64,000 nt of DNA from Agelaius tricolor (Eukaryota; Chordata; Aves; Passeriformes; Icteridae), in the NCBI GenBank assembly GCA_023055355.1, contig JALJCS010000009.1, forward strand, positions 47,026,501 through 47,090,500, written 5' to 3'. A program made the position numbers and the translations under genes. The number at the start of each line of letters is the position of its first letter. The stretch's first letter is position 1. Shown one piece after another: positions 61,601-64,000 of the stretch. Under the pieces are notes generated by a model. The model worked only from the letters and a program-made list of their open reading frames with translations, had not been told where the DNA came from and did no database searches.

Positions 61601-61674
61601 GCTGTTTCTACTTGTGTGATGTCCATAACACAACAGAATTCCATTCAATTTCAGTGAAAACAATGTGCTCATGC
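55677..61674. other. Intergenic, nothing recognised
   Basis: AT-rich. A (CAA)6-type run is at about 57061-57078. ATGTTAACCAAGCTC is repeated near 57.49 and 57.52 kb. A T run lies near 58.36 kb. No gene or dispersed repeat identified. Confidence 0.5.
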
Positions 61675-61772
61675 TGAGAAAAAGAGAGAGAAACAGGAAG
61701 AAAGGAAAGAAGAAGGAAGGAAAAACAAGAAAAGAGGAGAGTAAGAAGAAGAAAGGGAAAGATAAAAAGACA
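61675..61772 (+). repeat. Polypurine tract, about 100 bp
   Basis: Nearly uninterrupted A/G on the plus strand (GAGAAAAAGAGAGAGAAACA, GGAAGAAAGGAAAGAAGAAG and so on) with only a few C or T. The minus-strand open frames across it are low-complexity artefacts. Confidence 0.93.
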
Positions 61773-63009
61773 ATCTCTCCCCTCATGCACCAAGAAGAAC
61801 TAAGGCCTAACAAAAGTGTTATTCACTGCTGAGCTGTAATACCTTATTTTAGCTTCTGATCCGAAATCCTTTGACGTCAATGAACTTTCTTTGACTTTAA
61901 TGTGCTCTGGCTCAAGCCTGTCATGTGGATCTCAGACTTGCTGTCTGTGAATTAACATGAATCCACGGATTAGTTTTCCAGAACAAACAAATAACTCTAT
62001 AAGGTAATTAGGCTGGTATTTCAACATTAGCTGGTTACAATACCCAGGTCTCTGAGCAGATATGTGGGGTGATGGGTTTGAAGGGTGCAGGATGAAGTCA
62101 TTTCTCAGCAGTGTGCTTTCTGGGGGGGCTAACAGAATTTAGGTTAATGGAAAACATGCCTGTCTTGCACAGTATTTCCACCAGAATTATTGGAGTCTGA
62201 ACAAAAACCTTTCCCTATTCTGAAAAACATGTGTAGCTGCAGTAATGTGCTTTTTTTCCCTTTGGTGCGTACACCTATATAACTGAGTATATCCAAGTCA
62301 TTATAATCTGTACATGCAGCATCTCACACTATATAAATACATTAAAATGTAGCCATATCTACCTTATGCATTTATAATAAATGCCACTTATTCTTCCAGA
62401 ATAATGATTTCTTCACTGCACACTGGATCTTAAACATTAAAATAAAATCTTAACTGAGAATTTTTGTTTTCGACACTTTTATCCATATGTCATTTTTCCT
62501 TTAAAGGACCATTTTCTGACTCAGCAAAATCAGTAAAATCCTTTTAAGATCCCACTGCCACTCAAGGAGCGGTTTAGTTTTAATATAGTTTTTTTATGGA
62601 ACAGTAGCGGATGAATATGTTTGTGTGCATATAAAGAGGATAAAGAATTATTTTGTTAACCTGCTAGAGCTAATTTTATATGGTTGATGTTCTGTATTAT
62701 ATTTAAATCTGGAACTACCTATTTTAAACCATTACTGATTTTGTCTGATCAGTGTCCCAAATGTTGCCATTTCATGTGGCCAGATCATATTATACTGCAA
62801 TTTCTAAATTGTGCACACTTAAAAATTCTGCCAAAGTATGCAATTTAGTACACAGAAATTAATGGTTGAGGAAAAATATATGTAACAGTTAGCATATTGC
62901 ATGTCATTGCTATAGATTTTATACTTGAATATTTTGGCAGAAGCAACTAGAGGGAGACCAAAATGACACCTATTGAGCAGGAATGAATTCCAAAGTCTCT
63001 GTGTTGTTA
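61773..63009. other. Intergenic, nothing recognised
   Basis: AT-rich with no identified gene or repeat. Confidence 0.55.
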
Positions 63010-63212
63010 TTACATGTTATTTAAACTGAAATAGAGTAGGTTTAGATGGGATATTGGGAAGGAATTGTTCCCTGTGAGGGTGGAGAGGCCCTGGCACAGG
63101 TTCCCAGAGAAGCTGTGGCTGCCCCTGGATCCCTGGAAGTGTCCAAGGCCAGGCTGGATGGGGCTTGGAGGAACCTGGTGTAGTGGAAGGTGTCCCTGCC
63201 CATGGCAGGGGT
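63010..63212 (+). mobile_element. CR1 LINE fragment
   Basis: Sense CR1: GTTCCCTGTGAGGGTGGAGA, GGCCCTGGCACAGG, GAGAAGCTGTGGCTGCCCC, GTGTCCAAGGCCAGGCTGGA, TCCCTGCCCATGGCAGGGGT. It ends before the usual 3' tail, which appears deleted. Confidence 0.93.
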
Positions 63213-64000
63213 GAAATGAAATTACTTTTATTTTGGGGCTGTTTAGACCCCATTCAAATAGTACCCCTTTGAAATCCATCCCCATTTTACCCATGTCGTT
63301 TTTATTTAGTCTCATCAAAAGAGAGAACCAAAACACAGCAGCATAACTTTATCCCCGTATTTGGAGGCAAAATATCTGTATCTAGTTGAGGGTAGAATCA
63401 GGATTTGTCCATATGCTGGGCATTTTTAATTCATTTTGGTCAGAAAAACTATCCTGGAAAGGTTGGAGGCCACTAAGGCTCAGCCATAAGCCACATTCCT
63501 CTTTCTATGCATGTATGCATTTGTGGTGTATAATTTTAAAAAATGATTGTGTTTTATTCAAGCAGAAGCTAATCCATGTAGCAGTGTAACAGGGAGCCAT
63601 CAGAAAAAAAAATAAAAAGGAAAAAAAAAGCTGTGTTCTGAGGTTGAAAGGGAATAAGTGGTTGGTGTGTTTAAAACAAAGACTCATTTTCTCACTGCAC
63701 GCTCTTGCACAAGTGCCAGTGACCACAATTGAAAACTCCTTGCCTGGGTGATGTAACAATGCTGGTCTGAGCCCACTGCTCTGATGTTTTCTCCTTATAG
63801 AGGTCAATCACAGTTGCTCTGTTTCTGTGGCTTTTCTTCAGGGCAGCCTGACTCCTTGCTGAGCACTGTGACCCAGTGTCACCATCATTGTCATGATGGT
63901 CTCCTAAAGTACTGGCTCCAGTGCCCTTTGAGACACCCTAAACAGGACCAGGGTATGGCTGCTGGACCCTGCAGCAGAACTGAATCCTGTTGTTTTTATT
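63213..64000. other. Intergenic, nothing recognised
   Basis: End of the window. An A-rich run near 63605-63630 is the only feature noticed. Confidence 0.55.

Noticed and set aside
61580..61813. Minus-strand frame encoding Phe/Leu/Ser-rich, membrane-like residues
   Set aside because: It is a translation of the polypurine tract; the hydrophobic runs come from composition only.
24000..64000. LTN1, the human neighbour of N6AMT1, looked for on the right
   Set aside because: No segment resembling its exons was recognised on either strand, though divergent small exons could be missed by eye.

Overview
The window looks like a piece of bird nuclear genome, probably from a songbird. Three conserved single-copy vertebrate genes are present with introns and CpG-island promoters. 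The dispersed repeats are almost all 5'-truncated CR1 LINE tails, plus endogenous-retrovirus remnants; no mammalian-type SINE was recognised. There is no operon, phage, IS or CRISPR content. Calls rest on reading the sequence and recalling the families; no database search was possible.

Left part (1-15 kb): ZNF654 runs leftwards. Only its first coding exon (7492-7623) is inside, with about 7.5 kb of intron 1. Head-to-head with it is CGGBP1, running right, with a complete 167-codon single-exon CDS at 10637-11140. The two share a TATA-less CpG island (about 7.6-8.5 kb) carrying five CCAAT boxes and an ETS-type site. The presumed CGGBP1 5' intron holds an antisense solo LTR at 10089-10399, with TGT...ACA ends and a perfect 6-bp target duplication.

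Middle (15-24 kb): N6AMT1 (HEMK2) lies on the minus strand, tail-to-tail with CGGBP1. Six coding exons could be joined by GT/AG boundaries and continuous phase into a 215-residue protein that includes the NPPY catalytic motif. Its first exon sits in a second, smaller CpG island. Intron 1 contains a CR1 copy and an 89-90-bp tandem repeat.

Right part (24-64 kb): about 40 kb without a recognisable host gene. It contains CR1 fragments in both orientations, a decayed minus-strand retroviral pol segment (29.6-31.85 kb: possible protease end, RT with YMDD, RNase H, start of integrase, then an LTR-like stretch), simple repeats, and AT-rich sequence with no recognised content.

Functionally the three genes are unrelated (zinc-finger protein, CGG-repeat-binding protein, eRF1 glutamine methyltransferase). 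The noteworthy points are the shared ZNF654/CGGBP1 promoter and the close linkage of genes that in human lie on chromosome 3 (ZNF654, CGGBP1) and chromosome 21 (N6AMT1). I found no convincing previously undescribed system. The best leads are the gene linkage, the intronic solo LTR, the internally deleted provirus and a few unexplained open or repetitive stretches.
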